This document shows, in pieces, positions 15,575-15,973 of a stretch of DNA of 15,973 nt. The stretch's first letter is position 1. Every line of letters begins with the position of its first letter. Source of the stretch: an uncultured beta proteobacterium (GTDB lineage Bacteria > Pseudomonadota > Gammaproteobacteria > Burkholderiales > Burkholderiaceae). Position numbers and translations under genes: made by a program. Below the pieces are notes generated by a model that had not been told where the DNA came from, made no database searches, and saw nothing but the letters and a program-made list of their open reading frames with translations. The stretch spans positions 1 through 15,973 of the forward strand of contig CAJAFJ010000294.1 of NCBI GenBank assembly GCA_903938955.1, written 5' to 3'.

Positions 15575-15973
15575 ATGAGCATTACAACCGTCGGCATTAT
15601 TGGCGCAGGCACCATGGGTAACGGCATTGCACAGGCTTGTGCTGTGTCTGGCATTAACGTCGTCATGGTGGATATTTCTGATGCCTCCGTGGCCAAAGGC
15701 ATCGCCACCGTCTCTGGCAGTCTGGACCGACTGGTCAAGAAGGAAAAGATCACGGCGGGCGACAAAGACGCCGCCATGGCCCGCATCAAAGGCAGCACCA
15801 GTTACGACGATCTCAAGGCCGCTCAACTGGTCATCGAAGCGGCCACTGAAAACTTCGACCTGAAAGTCAAAATCCTGAAGCAGATTGATGCCTTGGTGGC
15901 ATCTGACGTGATTGTGGCGACCAACACGTCGTCAATATCCATCACCAAACTGGCCGCCGTCACTTCGCGTGCC
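15575..15973 (+). CDS. hbd: 3-hydroxybutyryl-CoA dehydrogenase, N-terminal part (3' end outside window)
   Basis: The first 133 residues of an NAD-dependent 3-hydroxyacyl-CoA dehydrogenase run off the right edge with the frame open. The Rossmann motif is G10-A-G12-T-M-G15, and Asp33 at the end of the second strand (VVMVDIS) favours NAD(H). IEAATENFDLKVKILKQID and NTSSISI (117-123, with the conserved Asn-Thr-Ser-Ser) are typical of the family. The catalytic His/Glu pair lies beyond the window. It converts 3-hydroxybutyryl-CoA to acetoacetyl-CoA, the step before the thiolase encoded at 349-1536. A GAAAGG ribosome site (15561-15566) precedes the ATG. The gene is 83 bp after the CoA-transferase gene. 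Confidence 0.93.
   Translation, partial: MSITTVGIIGAGTMGNGIAQACAVSGINVVMVDISDASVAKGIATVSGSLDRLVKKEKITAGDKDAAMARIKGSTSYDDLKAAQLVIEAATENFDLKVKILKQIDALVASDVIVATNTSSISITKLAAVTSRA

Overview
The window reads as a piece of chromosome from a betaproteobacterium, most likely a Burkholderiales/Comamonadaceae-type organism (Rhodoferax- or Polaromonas-like). This rests on moderately high GC, on the thiolase resembling BktB of Cupriavidus along its whole length (compared from memory), and on the gene families present. All thirteen genes lie on the + strand with short gaps. There are no rRNA or tRNA genes, insertion sequences or CRISPR arrays.

Layout. (1) 1-1536: the 3' end of an acyl-CoA dehydrogenase gene, then a complete bktB-type beta-ketothiolase; this is the end of a short/medium-chain acyl-CoA oxidation cluster. 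(2) 1644-4298: a large MalT-like (LAL-type) LuxR-family regulator with an N-terminal P-loop ATPase and a C-terminal LuxR helix-turn-helix. (3) 4299-4475: the largest non-coding gap, rich in hairpins and containing direct and inverted repeats suited to a regulator site. (4) 4476-11147: four genes for the cell envelope: a DUF1302 predicted outer-membrane barrel, a DUF1329 LolA/LolB-like periplasmic protein, a YCF48/Asp-box beta-propeller, and an RND/MMPL inner-membrane transporter. (5) 11173-14035: a redox and stress set: a universal-stress-protein/hemerythrin fusion, a DsbA/FrnE-like CPWC thiol oxidoreductase, a small Rieske ferredoxin and a TauE/SafE (TSUP) permease. (6) 14145-15973: an acetyl-CoA hydrolase/CoA-transferase family enzyme with distinctive codon use, then the 5' part of a 3-hydroxybutyryl-CoA dehydrogenase gene.

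How it may work together (inference). The acyl-CoA dehydrogenase, thiolase, CoA-transferase and 3-hydroxyacyl-CoA dehydrogenase are steps of C4/short-chain acyl-CoA turnover. The regulator and four-gene envelope module lie between them. The module has one candidate part for each compartment (inner-membrane pump, periplasmic propeller, periplasmic lipid-binding fold, outer-membrane barrel) and could form a trans-envelope route for a hydrophobic molecule such as a lipid or fatty-acid derivative. That function is not established by the sequence and is the most interesting open question here.
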